The notes beneath the pieces were generated by a model that searched no databases, was not told where the DNA came from, and saw only the letters and a program-made list of their open reading frames with translations. A stretch of DNA of 7,064 nt from NCBI GenBank assembly GCA_013693815.1, contig CP059259.1, positions 2,083,527-2,090,590 on the forward strand, in the 5' to 3' direction. Shown piece by piece: positions 1-6,058 of this stretch (positions are counted from its first letter, which is position 1; every line of letters starts with the position of its first letter). The DNA is from Nocardioidaceae bacterium. GTDB taxonomy: Bacteria > Actinomycetota > Actinomycetes > Propionibacteriales > Nocardioidaceae. The position numbers and the translations under genes are program-made.

Positions 1-96
1 CGGTCCCTCGCTATCACCGGTGTTGGTGGTGTCGATCCGGATCAGGTCACGGCAGATGTCGACCACCTCGGCGGCAGGATCCAACGGCGCGCTCAT
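1..96 (-). CDS. M20-family metallopeptidase, N-terminal fragment
   Basis: Reading leftwards from an ATG at 96-94, 32 codons are open to the window edge. The peptide begins MSAPLDPAAEVVDICRDLIR and continues with IDTTNTGD. The pattern of a helix followed by 'L(I)RIDTTNTGD' is the usual N-terminus of M20/M25/M40 zinc peptidases (ArgE/DapE/CPG2-like amidohydrolases), which hydrolyse N-acyl or peptide bonds in the cytoplasm. A strong purine-rich ribosome site (GGAAGGAT on the minus strand, 104-111) lies 7 bases before the ATG and supports the start. The metal-binding residues lie further into the protein, outside the window, so substrate and subfamily cannot be judged. The gene diverges from the tRNA to its right. 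Family assignment is by pattern recognition of a short fragment; the coding call itself is firm. Confidence 0.8.
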   Translation of the reverse strand, partial: MSAPLDPAAEVVDICRDLIRIDTTNTGDSEGP

Positions 97-171
97 GGTG
101 CCTATCCTTCCACCCAGCTATCGGCTCCGGCCTGCGCTGCTGCCGATTCCGGGTTCGGTTCCCGGCTTTGC

Positions 172-177
172 TAGAGT
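172..177 (+). promoter_or_regulatory. candidate -10 element for tRNA-Leu
   Basis: TAGAGT (TAnnnT type) sits about 58 bases before the mature tRNA 5' end, which would leave a short 5' leader for RNase P. No good -35 hexamer is visible at 16-18 bases upstream; the sequence there is occupied by a small hairpin (CCGGG at 149-153, CCCGG at 161-165). This is a weak call from spacing and hexamer only. Confidence 0.3.
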
Positions 178-234
178 TGCCGCCGCGCCTTCCGCTCGCT
201 TCGCAGATCGCGGAGAGTGGTAGGCGATCACCTT

Positions 235-321
235 GTCCGGGTGGCGGAATAGGCAGACGCGCTAGCTTGAGGTGCTAGTGCCCTTTATCGGGCGTGGGGT
301 TCAAGTCCCCCTCGGACACCA
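235..321 (+). tRNA. tRNA-Leu (anticodon GAG)
   Basis: This is a class II tRNA that decodes CUC/CUU leucine codons. The acceptor stem pairs GTCCGGG (235-241) with CTCGGAC (311-317), with one G-T pair. The discriminator is A318 and the CCA end is encoded at 319-321. The D-arm spans about 244-260. The anticodon stem is CTAGC (262-266) with GCTAG (274-278), the loop is TTGAGGT, and the anticodon GAG is at 269-271. A long variable arm (GCCC 280-283 with GGGC 290-293) is the leucine/serine hallmark. One oddity: the T-arm around TTCAAGT (300-306) has only four G-C pairs (296-299 with 307-310) if the acceptor keeps seven. One G and one C appear to be missing from the two homopolymer runs relative to the expected 5-bp stem. 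The gene is otherwise normal, so either this is a real variant or both runs are under-called. Confidence 0.93.
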
Positions 322-324
322 GAT

Positions 325-390
325 GTGAGGACCTATCAGTGGTGGTTTGCAGTCACCAGATGACTGAGAATCCACCACTGATCCCCTCGC
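325..390 (+). other. nested three-tier hairpin immediately 3' of tRNA-Leu
   Basis: An 11-bp perfect inverted repeat, ATCAGTGGTGG (335-345) with CCACCACTGAT (372-382), encloses a second perfect 6-bp stem, CAGTCA (350-355) with TGACTG (361-366), closed by a CCAGA loop. Outside, GTGAGG (325-330) can pair with CCTCGC (385-390), with one G-T pair. The structure begins four bases after the tRNA CCA end. It has no T-run after it, so it is not a classical intrinsic terminator. It could be a factor-assisted terminator, an RNA-processing or stability element of the tRNA precursor, or a small structured element of unknown role. I do not recognise the family. Confidence 0.6.
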
Positions 391-422
391 CGGATCACGG
401 TGAAGACTGTGCTCTGGCCCAC

Positions 423-443
423 CCAGGTGGACCATTCACCTGG
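423..443 (+). other. 7-bp inverted repeat (hairpin or operator)
   Basis: CCAGGTG (423-429) and CACCTGG (437-443) form a perfect 7-bp inverted repeat around a 7-base spacer. It lies between the tRNA and the peptidase pseudogene, about 120 bases before the peptidase ATG. It could be an RNA hairpin or a dyad operator for a dimeric regulator. There is no T-run. No coding sequence in 322-565 looks convincing in any frame. Confidence 0.45.
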
Positions 444-482
444 CAGTCTCTGCTGTGCGAGGATGACGCGCAGGCAGTTGGC

Positions 483-509
483 TGAATCGGGGGCTTGAAT
501 CAGGGGGCT
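483..509 (+). repeat. two-copy tandem direct repeat (13 and 14 bases)
   Basis: TGAATCGGGGGCT (483-495) is followed directly by TGAATCAGGGGGCT (496-509). The copies are identical except for one extra A. The repeat lies 57 bases upstream of the peptidase start codon, where a promoter or operator would be expected, so it may be a direct-repeat regulator site or a slippage duplication. No clear -10/-35 pair could be assigned around it. Confidence 0.65.
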
Positions 510-565
510 CAGCGGATCGCCCGACTGTCTTCACCCGTCAAGACCCGACCTGTTGGAGACTGCAG

Positions 566-2575
566 ATGCTTTCTCGTCCTGGCCGCTTGGTGGGCGCCTT
601 CGGTGCCCTTGCCTTGGCCGTCGTGCTCACCCCGGCCTGACGTCGGCTGCTGCGGCACCGACGAGCCTGCTACCGGACCCCGACCCGGCCTCTCCCCGCC
701 GCTTGCAGGGGACGTCTCCCTTTCTGAGCTGCCTGCGAGCCCGAAGGCGACATTCGCCGATTCAGCAGTCCAGGCGGCCTACGACGCATGGCAGGCCGGT
801 CAAGGTGAGGACTGGCTTCGAGTGGAGATCCTGCACGGCCCGGATCCTCCGACGCCGCGGCAGCGGTCCTGACTGCGGGTGCGGACAACGTGACGATCGT
901 GACTGACACGCTGCTGGTCGCCGATGTCCCCTTCGAGGCTTTGGAAGCAGTCCAAGCACTGCCCGAGGTCGAGTTCGTACGGGTCCCGGTTCAACTCAAC
1001 GCGCCGCCGGAACCTCTCGAACCCGAAGGTGACCTGCCCGGCGAGCAGACAGGGCCGCGCGCCGCCGACATCTTGAGCAAGACCAAGGCGAAGTCCTGGC
1101 ATGCAGCGGGTATCACCGGCAAGGGAGTCAAGGTCGGGATCATCGACTACTTCCACGCCGGCTATTGGAACGCTGCTGTGGCTGCCGGAGAGATCAAGGC
1201 CAGCCAGCCCAAGGGCACGTTCTGCAGGAACAACGGCGCTGACTGCGCCAGTGGCTTCTGGAACACCGGCACTCCGCACGGGACTGCTGTAGCCGAGGTC
1301 ATCAGGACATGGCGCCGGGCGCCGATCTTTATCTCGCCACCGCGAACACGACCGCGGACACCAAAGCGGCTGTCGACTACTTCCGCGGCAAGGGCGTCAA
1401 GATCATCAGCCGCTCGCTGGCGGCCGCCATGGACGGGCCGGGCAACGGCACCGGTCCGGCTGACGACGTACTCAACTACGCGGTGTCCAAGGGCATCACC
1501 TGGTTCAACTCGGCAGGCAACCATGGCGTCAAACGACTCAACTCTGGTGACTACGCCGGCGGCTACTGGCGTGGGAAGTGGCAAGACACCGATGCCGACG
1601 GCTGGTTGGAGTTCACCGATCCGCGTGGCATCGCCCCGTCAGCTGAGCTCGTTCCGGTGGACTGCACCTATTTCCAGGGTCTGCGCTGGAACGACTGGGG
1701 AGCCAACCGGACCGACTATGACCTGTACGTTCTCCTCCGCCTCGGCTACCACGCTCATCGCGAGTAGCGAGAACAACCAGGTCGCAGGTGCTCCTCCGCT
1801 GGAGGGAGACAGCTTCAATTCGATCAACTGCTCGGCCTATCCGTACTACTGGGTCGCGGTCAGGTTGGACGCTGCGGGCAACGGCAGCGCAGGCGACATC
1901 TTGGAGATCATGCTCAACGGCGCGCTCTACTACTACGCGTCGAATGCCTACAGCGCAACTCAGCCGTTCGCCGACACCAAGAACCCCGGCGGTGCGGCCG
2001 TCGGCGCAGTCGACCCGGTCGACGGCAAGATCATCGCGACCTACAGCTCCCGCGGACCGAGCAACGACGGCCGGATCAAGCCCAACATCAGTGCCGGGTC
2101 CAACATGCTCTCCCACGCCTACGGCGGGCGCTTCAACGGCACCAGCGCCGCGACCCCGGTCGTCGCCGGTGCAGCAGCCCTGCTGTTGCAGTTCAACCCC
2201 AAGCTGAAGCCGGCCCAGGTCGTGAGCTTCCTGACCAAGCAGGCGACGATCGATCGCGGGGCCAAAGGACCGGACAACACCTATGGCACCGGCGAACTGG
2301 CTTTCAAGGCGTACGCCTCGGTGCCCACGATCAAGGGCACGGGCAAGGCGGGCAAGAAGCTGACGGCTCAGCCGGGCAAGTGGGGGCCTCGCTCCAAGGT
2401 CACCTTCAAGTACCAGTGGTACCGCAACGGCAAGGCGATCGCCGGCGCCAAGTCGAAGACCTACAAGCTGGTCAAGGCCGACAAGGGCAAGCAGATCAAG
2501 GTCAAGGTCACCGGGTCGCAGAAGGGTTTCGCAGCCATTTCCAAGACCAGCGCCGCGAAGAAGGTGAAGAAGTAG
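566..2575 (+). pseudogene. secreted S8 (subtilisin-like) serine peptidase with C-terminal Ig-like domain, five frameshifts
   Basis: The ATG at 566 follows GGAGA (555-559) with 6-base spacing and opens a signal peptide (MLSRPGRLVGAFGALALAVV...). The frame ends at TGA 638-640 after 24 codons. Coding similarity then continues by changing frame five times: near 637, in the C-run 694-697, in the C-run 839-841, near 1303, and near 1730. The first four are each repaired by adding one C, and the fifth by removing one T. The repaired protein would be 670 residues. It would contain a signal peptide, a propeptide-like region, and the S8 domain with Asp (codon 1145; IIDYFHAGYW, not the usual DTG), His (1277, GTPHGTAVAEVI), oxyanion Asn (1519, NSAGNHG) and Ser (2144, NGTSAATP). 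A lysine-rich Ig-like domain with YQWYRNGKAI follows from about 2315. All catalytic residues survive, and the repaired frame has no premature stop in the segments I read. The protein would be an exported, probably wall-associated protease. As written the gene cannot make it; sequence error is the main alternative. Confidence 0.85.
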
Positions 2576-2584
2576 CGCAACTCT

Positions 2585-2608
2585 CGGCAGTCCGCTGGCT
2601 GGCTGCCG
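2585..2608 (+). terminator. terminator-like hairpin after the peptidase pseudogene
   Basis: CGGCAG (2585-2590) pairs with CTGCCG (2603-2608) and can extend inwards by a T-G and a C-G pair to leave an 8-base loop. It begins 9 bases after the pseudogene stop and ends about 22 bases before the furA -35 element, a sensible position for separating the two transcription units. There is no T-run, which is common in high-GC actinobacteria, so termination is inferred from position and stem only. Confidence 0.4.
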
Positions 2609-2625
2609 CGGAACATGCTCTCTGT

Positions 2626-2659
2626 GAATCTTGAATGATTCCAGAAAATGGGTCATAGT
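2626..2659 (+). promoter_or_regulatory. furA-katG promoter with palindromic Fur-type operator
   Basis: TTGAAT (2631-2636) and CATAGT (2654-2659) form a -35/-10 pair with 17-base spacing. The start point would fall about 7 bases further on, at or next to A2666 of the furA ATG, so the mRNA is predicted to be leaderless. The -35 sits inside two overlapping dyads: GAATC (2626-2630) with GATTC (2637-2641), and the 9-base palindrome GAATGATTC (2633-2641). These lie in an AT-rich island that stands out from the surrounding GC-rich DNA. From memory, autoregulatory FurA sites in mycobacteria and streptomycetes are AT-rich and placed just upstream of furA. A repressor bound here would block RNA polymerase. 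The operator role is inferred. Confidence 0.65.
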
Positions 2660-2665
2660 TCCTGC

Positions 2666-3148
2666 ATGGCGACGAGGTCCGAGCTCGAGGAGCTGCTCCG
2701 CAGCGCCGATCTGCGCGTGACCAAGCCAAGGGTCGCCGTATTGCAGGCGTTGCACGCCATCCCGCATGCCGACACGGACTCGGTGATCAACGCCGTCCGC
2801 GAGAATCTGGGCGAGGTGTCGCACCAGGCCGTCTACGACGTGCTCCGCGCCCTGACCGAGGTCGGCCTGATCCGCCGTATCCAGCCGGTCGGATTGGTAG
2901 CCCGCTACGAGACCCGTGTCGGCGACAATCACCACCATCTGGTCTGCCGGTCCTGCGGTGCGATCACCGACGTCGACTGCGCCGTCGGTGAGGTGCCCTG
3001 CCTGACCGCCGCTGATGACCATGGCTTCCTCATCGACGAAGCCGAGGTCACCTACTGGGGCCTGTGCCCTGCCTGCGCAAGCTCGATCAAGACTGGCTCA
3101 ACCAAGATCGGCCCAACCCACACCCCACGGAAGGATCCCCATGTCTGA
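2666..3148 (+). CDS. furA: FurA, Fur-family peroxide/iron-responsive repressor
   Basis: A 160-residue Fur-family metalloregulator. Residues 1-80 form the winged-helix DNA-binding domain ([14 protein letters not shown], then [20 protein letters not shown]). Residues 81-140 form the metal-binding/dimerisation domain with the [11 protein letters not shown] motif: His89-91, a structural zinc pair Cys94/Cys97, and a second CPAC pair Cys134/Cys137. In actinobacteria FurA represses itself and the adjacent katG, and is relieved by peroxide or iron limitation. An in-frame ATG at 2648 exists but lies inside the promoter between -35 and -10. The ATG at 2666 matches the predicted transcription start and the usual family N-terminus ([11 protein letters not shown]), so it is preferred. 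No Shine-Dalgarno precedes it, which fits a leaderless message. The stop overlaps the katG start by 8 bases. Function is assigned from family and synteny. Confidence 0.93.
   Translation: MATRSELEELLRSADLRVTKPRVAVLQALHAIPHADTDSVINAVRENLGEVSHQAVYDVLRALTEVGLIRRIQPVGLVARYETRVGDNHHHLVCRSCGAITDVDCAVGEVPCLTAADDHGFLIDEAEVTYWGLCPACASSIKTGSTKIGPTHTPRKDPHV
3129..3135 (+). promoter_or_regulatory. katG ribosome binding site inside furA
   Basis: GGAAGGA lies 5 bases before the katG ATG, within the last codons of furA. It fixes the katG start at 3141 rather than any of the upstream in-frame starts, which lie in the furA reading region. The position suggests that translation of furA opens or couples to katG initiation. 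Confidence 0.8.
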
Positions 3149-5327
3149 CCAGCACGATGCAGTCCTCGCAGAGGTCAATGAACCCGAGGGCAAGTGCCCC
3201 GTGATGCATGGCGCCCACCCGACTTCGGGTAGCGCCAACAGCAGCTGGTGGCCCAACCAGCTCAACCTCAAGATCCTCGCCAAGAACTCCGCGGCGCGGA
3301 ACCCGCTCGGCGACAACTTCGACTACAAGGCAGCGTTCAACGCGCTCGACCTGGCCGCGGTCAAGGCCGACCTCGCCGAGGCCCTCACCACCTCCCAGGA
3401 CTGGTGGCCGGCGGACTTCGGTCACTACGGCCCGCTGATGGTGCGGATGACCTGGCACGCTGCGGGAACCTACCGGGTCAGCGACGGCCGCGGTGGCGCC
3501 GGACAGGGAATGCAGCGGTTCGCCCCGCTCAACAGCTGGCCCGACAACGTCAACCTGGACAAGGCGCGCCGGGTGCTGTGGCCGGTGAAGAAGAAATACG
3601 GCCAGAGTCTCTCTTGGGCCGACCTGCTGGTACTGGCCGGCAATGTCGCGCTGGAGACCATGGGTTTCGAGACCTTCGGGTTCGCCGGTGGCCGTGAGGA
3701 CGTCTGGGAAGCCGACGACGACGTCTACTGGGGTCCGGAAACCGAGTGGCTGGGCGAGCAGCGGTACACCGGTGAGCGCGACCTGGACGACCCGCTGGCG
3801 GCCGTGCAGATGGGTCTGATCTACGTCAACCCCGAAGGTCCCGATGCCAATGCCGACCCGTTGTCCTCCGCGCTCGACATCCGCGAGACCTTCGCCCGGA
3901 TGGCGATGAACGACGAGGAGACCGTCGCCCTGATCGCCGGTGGCCACACCTTCGGCAAGACTCACGGGGCCGGCGATGCCAACCTGGTCGGGCCGGAGCC
4001 TGAGGCCGCCCCGCTGGAGGAGATGGGCCTGGGTTGGAAGTCGTCGTACAACTCCGGAAAGGGCATCGACGCGATCGGATCGGGTCTCGAGGTCACCTGG
4101 ACCTACCACCCCACCCGTTGGGACAACGAGTTCTTCCACATCCTCTACGGCTACGAGTGGGAGCTGATGGAGTCCCCGGCTGGTGCCCGGCAGTGGCGAC
4201 CGAAGGATGGCGGCGGCGCCGACATGGTGCCCGAGGCGTTCGGGGAAGGCAAGCAGGAGCCGCGGATGCTCACCTCCGACCTGGCGCTGCGCTTCGACCC
4301 GGAGTACGACAAGATCTCGCGGCGTTTCAAGGACGATCAGGCTGCGTTCTCCGACGCCTTCGCGAGGGCCTGGTTCAAGCTCACGCACCGCGACATGGGT
4401 CCGATCGAGCGTTATCTCGGTCCCGAGGTGCCCAGCGAGACGTTGATCTGGCAGGACCCGGTGCCCAACGGCCCCCGGCTGTCCGACGCCGAGGTTGCGA
4501 CCCTCAAGCAGGCTATCGCCGACTCCGGCCTCTCGGTCTCGGAGCTGGTCTCCACCGCATGGGCGTCGGCCTCGACGTTCCGTGGCGGCGACAAGCGCGG
4601 CGGCACCGACGGCGCCCGGGTGGCTCTCGAGCCGCAGCGTGGCTGGGACGTCAACAACCCGGCTCAGCTGGCCAAGGTGCTGGGCAAGCTCGAGGAGATC
4701 AAGTCCGCCTTCGAGGGCGAGGTGTCGCTGGCCGACCTGATCGTGATCGCGGGCAACGTCGGCGTCGAGCAGGCGGCCAAGGCCGGCGGGTTCAACATGA
4801 CCGTGCCGTTCCGCTCGGGTCGCGGCGATGCCACCCAGGAATGGACCGACATCGAGTCGATGAACCACTTGCAGCCCAAGGCTGACGGCTTCCGCAACTA
4901 CCTGGGCAAGGTCGGCTCGATCCCCGCGGAGCACCTGCTGGTCGACAAGGCCAATCTGCTCACGTTGACGGCCCCGGAGATGACGGCGCTGGTGGGCGGT
5001 CTACGTGTGCTGGGCGCCAACTACGACGGCTCCGACACCGGTGTTCTGACTCAGAACCCCGGTGTGCTCAGCAACGACTTCTTCGTGAACATGCTCGACA
5101 TGGGCATCACCTGGAAGCCGGTCGACGCGAACTCGCTGATGTTCACCGCTGCCGTCGACGACGAGACGACCTACACCGGCTCCCGGGTGGACCTGTTGTT
5201 CGGCTCCAACTCCGAGCTCCGCGCCCTTGCCGAGGTGTATGCCAGTGACGACGCGAAGGACAAGTTCGTCGCGGACTTCGTCGCCGCCTGGGCCAAGGTC
5301 ATGGACCTAGGCCGTTACGACGTCTAA
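3141..5327 (+). CDS. katG: KatG catalase-peroxidase
   Basis: A 728-residue bifunctional haem catalase-peroxidase that breaks down hydrogen peroxide and also oxidises small substrates; its cytoplasmic role is oxidative-stress defence. The length matches the family (about 740). The N-terminal haem domain has the distal triad Arg102-Trp105-His106 ([12 protein letters not shown]), the proximal His269 ([12 protein letters not shown]), and Trp320 and Asp380 near the haem. The Trp105-Tyr228-Met254 set forms the covalent adduct required for catalase activity. Arg417, the mobile arginine, is present in HRDMGP. Ser314 corresponds to the isoniazid-resistance position of the M. tuberculosis enzyme (Ser315) and is the wild-type residue. 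The C-terminal haem-less duplicated domain is complete (to RYDV). The gene overlaps furA by 8 bases (ATGTCTGA) and must be co-transcribed from the furA promoter, unless an unseen internal promoter exists. No defect is visible. Confidence 0.98.
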   Translation: MSDQHDAVLAEVNEPEGKCPVMHGAHPTSGSANSSWWPNQLNLKILAKNSAARNPLGDNFDYKAAFNALDLAAVKADLAEALTTSQDWWPADFGHYGPLMVRMTWHAAGTYRVSDGRGGAGQGMQRFAPLNSWPDNVNLDKARRVLWPVKKKYGQSLSWADLLVLAGNVALETMGFETFGFAGGREDVWEADDDVYWGPETEWLGEQRYTGERDLDDPLAAVQMGLIYVNPEGPDANADPLSSALDIRETFARMAMNDEETVALIAGGHTFGKTHGAGDANLVGPEPEAAPLEEMGLGWKSSYNSGKGIDAIGSGLEVTWTYHPTRWDNEFFHILYGYEWELMESPAGARQWRPKDGGGADMVPEAFGEGKQEPRMLTSDLALRFDPEYDKISRRFKDDQAAFSDAFARAWFKLTHRDMGPIERYLGPEVPSETLIWQDPVPNGPRLSDAEVATLKQAIADSGLSVSELVSTAWASASTFRGGDKRGGTDGARVALEPQRGWDVNNPAQLAKVLGKLEEIKSAFEGEVSLADLIVIAGNVGVEQAAKAGGFNMTVPFRSGRGDATQEWTDIESMNHLQPKADGFRNYLGKVGSIPAEHLLVDKANLLTLTAPEMTALVGGLRVLGANYDGSDTGVLTQNPGVLSNDFFVNMLDMGITWKPVDANSLMFTAAVDDETTYTGSRVDLLFGSNSELRALAEVYASDDAKDKFVADFVAAWAKVMDLGRYDV

Positions 5328-5341
5328 GGGGAATCTGCAGT

Positions 5342-5386
5342 ACCCGGTTCCCGGTCGCCTGTCTGTCAGGTGGCGGGGAACCGGGT
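5342..5386 (+). terminator. long hairpin ending the furA-katG operon
   Basis: ACCCGGTTCCC (5342-5352) and GGGAACCGGGT (5376-5386) are perfect 11-base complements. The stem continues inwards through G-C, T-G, C-G and G-T pairs, with one G-G mismatch, to CCTG/CAGG (5358-5361 with 5367-5370), leaving a TCTGT loop. It begins 14 bases after the katG stop and ends 22 bases before the next start codon. Only a short TCATT follows, so it is a strong stem without a proper U-tract. It probably acts as a terminator or a 3'-end-stabilising structure. Confidence 0.75.
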
Positions 5387-5408
5387 CATTCCATGACAGT
5401 CTTGGCCG

Positions 5409-5957
5409 GTGAGTTCATTACGCCCCTTGCGCATCGGGTATGTGCCTGGGGTGACCCCTGGTAAGTGGGTCAAGCGCTGGAATGAGCGAAACCGAGCCGA
5501 CCCGCTGCACCTGCTCCAGATCGAGCAGGCCGAGCAGCGCGCCAGCTTGGACCAGGATCTGGTCGACCTCTGTTTCGTCCGGGACCTGGCCGAGGTCGAC
5601 GGATTGCATGTCATCCGGCTCTACGAGGAACTCCAGGTGGTCGTGGCGAGCACCGAGAACCCGATCTCGGTGATGGAGGAGATCCGCAGCTCCGAGTTCG
5701 CCGATGAGCACCGGTTCGAGCCAGGTGCGGACCTGACCGAACGGCAGGCGGTCGAAGCGGCCGCCAGCGGCTCAGGCGTCGTAGTGCTGCCGATGTCGGT
5801 GGCCCGCTTGCACGCTCGTAAAGACGTCGCGGCCGTGGTGATCAGCGATCTTGAGCCGATCCCGGTCGCGCTGGCCTTCCCGCGGGACAAGGACAGCGAT
5901 CCTGTACAGGAATTCATCGGCGTCGTCCGGGGCCGCACGTTGCGCAGCAGTCGTTGA
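5409..5957 (+). CDS. stand-alone LysR-type substrate-binding domain protein
   Basis: A 182-residue protein starting at GTG 5409 (SSLRPLRIGYVPGVTPGKWV). The text matches the effector-binding, periplasmic-binding-protein-like half of LysR regulators: 'RIGYVPGVTPGKW' opens the first lobe, 'VDLCFVRD' and 'GLHVIRLYEELQVVVA' follow (residues 52-80), and 'GVVVLPMSVARLHARKDV' (123-140) and 'ALAFPRDKDSDPVQEFIGVVRGR' (154-176) close the fold. A complete LysR regulator has about 300 residues with an N-terminal winged helix. Only 22 bases separate this start from the katG hairpin, so no HTH is encoded upstream. The protein has no signal peptide and is presumably cytoplasmic; its ligand is unknown. Orphan LysR-type sensor domains of this kind occur in other actinobacteria, as far as I recall. 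There is no convincing Shine-Dalgarno (cttggccg), so initiation may be weak or leaderless. It is probably not part of the katG operon. Confidence 0.8.
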   Translation: MSSLRPLRIGYVPGVTPGKWVKRWNERNRADPLHLLQIEQAEQRASLDQDLVDLCFVRDLAEVDGLHVIRLYEELQVVVASTENPISVMEEIRSSEFADEHRFEPGADLTERQAVEAAASGSGVVVLPMSVARLHARKDVAAVVISDLEPIPVALAFPRDKDSDPVQEFIGVVRGRTLRSSR

Positions 5958-5983
5958 GCGCTGTTCTAAAAATTCAGTAAATG
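5954..5983 (+). promoter_or_regulatory. candidate promoter for the CAP-domain gene
   Basis: TTGAGC (5954-5959, overlapping the preceding stop codon) and TAAATG (5978-5983) are 18 bases apart and start an AT-rich stretch in the 101-base gap before the CAP gene. This would give a leader of roughly 70 bases. The match is modest. A second AT-rich block with GATTCC (5997-6002) could be an alternative promoter or operator. Confidence 0.3.
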
Positions 5984-6058
5984 TCCGCTTTCGTTGGATT
6001 CCGTAGCAAATGTATGGGATCGTGGTATCTCTGATTCAGTGGCCTTGGGAGGGGTCGG

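Noticed and set aside
149..165. CCGGG-TTCGGTT-CCCGG resembles a tRNA T-arm, raising the idea of a tRNA remnant near tRNA-Leu.
   Set aside because: The loop lacks the invariant A58-type position and no acceptor, D or anticodon arm can be found around it. It is just a small hairpin.
235..321. tRNA-Leu as an integration (att) site, with the broken peptidase as part of an inserted element.
   Set aside because: No second copy of the tRNA 3' end, integrase or phage/plasmid gene is visible in the window, and downstream genes are ordinary chromosomal ones.
294..485. A 63-codon plus-strand open frame starting inside the tRNA.
   Set aside because: Its start codon lies in the tRNA variable/T-arm, it runs through the hairpin regions, and it shows no protein-like features or ribosome site.
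1613..3022. A 469-codon minus-strand open frame across the peptidase end and furA.
   Set aside because: It shows low-complexity Arg/Gly/Leu/Val/Asp composition typical of antisense frames, and it crosses a clear promoter and two plus-strand coding regions.
3087..4934. A 615-codon open frame on the minus strand opposite furA and katG.
   Set aside because: It is an antisense shadow of katG codon bias in GC-rich DNA. It has no recognisable domain and the plus-strand KatG is unambiguous and full length.
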